DNA of 64,000 nt from assembly GCA_965246905.1 (NCBI GenBank), contig CBDFFZ010000028.1, positions 29,396 through 93,395 of the forward strand. The letters run 5' to 3'. Under the pieces are notes generated by a model that did no database searches, was not told the origin of the DNA, and saw nothing but the letters and a program-made list of their open reading frames with translations. Below, piece after piece: positions 63,325-64,000 of this stretch (the first letter of the stretch is position 1; each line of letters opens with the position of its first letter). The stretch is from UBA1952 sp965246905. Its GTDB lineage: Bacteria; Bacteroidota; Bacteroidia; Chitinophagales; Chitinophagaceae. The translations under genes and the position numbers were made by a program.

Positions 63325-64000
63325 ATGGAAGCTTCCTCTCCCGCTCCGCAACCCTTGCAAAGGCTTATCATTAGGGCTATCCGCGATGAACAGCCCGGTG
63401 TAAAAACGTTTTTTCTTTCCTCAATTACCGGCGCGCCTCTACCCTACGAAGCCGGACAGTTTCTCACTTTTATTTTTAACCGTTCGGGACGGGAAGAGCG
63501 GCGGTCTTATTCGCTATCCAGTGCGCCGGCGGCGGATGAACAGGCGGCCATTACTGTGAAGCGTGTGGAGAATGGGGCACATTCGAGATGGCTTATAGAT
63601 CATGCAGCTACAGGCGATGAATTGTTATGTACCGGTGCAGGAGGTTTATTTACGCTGCCGGGCCTGGATGAGCATTATCCGCAGTTCTTGTTCTTTGCAG
63701 CAGGTATTGGCATTACACCTGTTTTCTCGCTCATCAAGGAGCGCTTATTTACAGAAAGCCACTCATCGATCCTGCTTTTTTACAGCAGCCGTTCGCCCGG
63801 CGAAACAGTATTTTACAATGAGCTGAAAGCGCTCGAGGCAGCGTTTAATCCCAGGTTGCAGATCGTATGGCGTTTCAGCGACGCAAAAAATCTATTGCAG
63901 GCAAGAGTAAGCAAAGCGGTGCTGCCTAGCCTTTTAAGGCAATATCTTACTGTACCTTTAGAAAAAGCGCTTTGCTATATCTGCGGCCCGGAAGATTATC
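63325..64000 (+). CDS. Ferredoxin/flavodoxin reductase-type oxidoreductase, N-terminal part
   Basis: The open frame begins with ATG at 63325 and runs off the window after 225 codons. The FAD domain has the signature RRSYSLSSAP and a GQFLTF segment. The NAD(P) domain shows the typical GIGITPVFSLIK, LLFYSSRSPGETVFYNEL and CYICGPEDY near the visible end. This is the FNR-like module of flavin reductases such as Hcr or the reductase subunits of oxygenases. Many have a C-terminal 2Fe-2S ferredoxin domain, which would lie outside the window. It starts 30 bp after the methyltransferase gene. Confidence 0.88.
   Translation, partial: MEASSPAPQPLQRLIIRAIRDEQPGVKTFFLSSITGAPLPYEAGQFLTFIFNRSGREERRSYSLSSAPAADEQAAITVKRVENGAHSRWLIDHAATGDELLCTGAGGLFTLPGLDEHYPQFLFFAAGIGITPVFSLIKERLFTESHSSILLFYSSRSPGETVFYNELKALEAAFNPRLQIVWRFSDAKNLLQARVSKAVLPSLLRQYLTVPLEKALCYICGPEDY

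Overview
The window is a stretch of a Bacteroidota chromosome, probably from the Chitinophagaceae or a close relative (the family is a guess). Three things support this. Promoters follow the phylum-specific pattern (TAnnTTTG at -7, TTG near -33). The 3365-residue surface protein ends in a type IX secretion sorting domain. BatD and BatE homologues and a Bacteroidota-type division gene order are present. Many genes begin with GTG or TTG, and Shine-Dalgarno sequences are scarce.

Region 1 (1-7464) holds housekeeping and signalling genes: the tail of metF, a small membrane protein, trigger factor with tRNA-Leu(UAG) just upstream, a soluble TPR/hybrid histidine kinase followed by a membrane-anchored receiver protein, an ECF sigma factor and a MaoC-type hydratase. 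Region 2 (7465-24297) is the cell wall and division cluster in the order mraZ, rsmH, ftsL-like, ftsI, murE, mraY, murD, ftsW, murG, murC, ftsQ, ftsA, ftsZ. MraZ operator repeats and a small group of DnaA-box-like sequences lie upstream, and a terminator follows ftsZ; murB, murF and ddl are not in it. Region 3 (24326-36274) carries small exported proteins, a PLP-dependent histidine decarboxylase, fumarase C, a dihaem peroxidase-like protein, an SDR, batD-batE, a NodB-type deacetylase, TatD and tRNA-Ser(GGA).

Region 4 (36275-48887) is dominated by a 10 kb gene for a secreted repeat protein with ten modules of about 250 residues, partly arranged as a duplicated block of four. It is followed by repeat-rich DNA: a nested inverted repeat, a 43-bp hairpin tandem array and paired hairpins around an unassigned 233-residue protein. 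Region 5 (48888-58279) has a ferritin-like/ferritin-like/esterase operon, a cyanophycinase next to aspartate ammonia-lyase (a plausible route from cyanophycin to fumarate and ammonia), a PAP2 phosphatase, an aminoacyl-tRNA-protein transferase and two further hydrolases.

Region 6 (58280-64000) contains the most interesting locus. An AT-rich two-gene Hachiman-type defence system (HamA-like nuclease and HamB-like helicase) sits in a segment with the hallmarks of an integron gene cassette (59196-62444). An attC-like structure follows hamB, and its R'' box (ACGCCCAAC) is exactly complementary to the cassette's own 5' end (GTTGGGCGT). The cassette appears to have inserted four bases before the start codon of a methyltransferase gene, between that gene and a candidate promoter. 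A partial flavin reductase gene runs off the right end.
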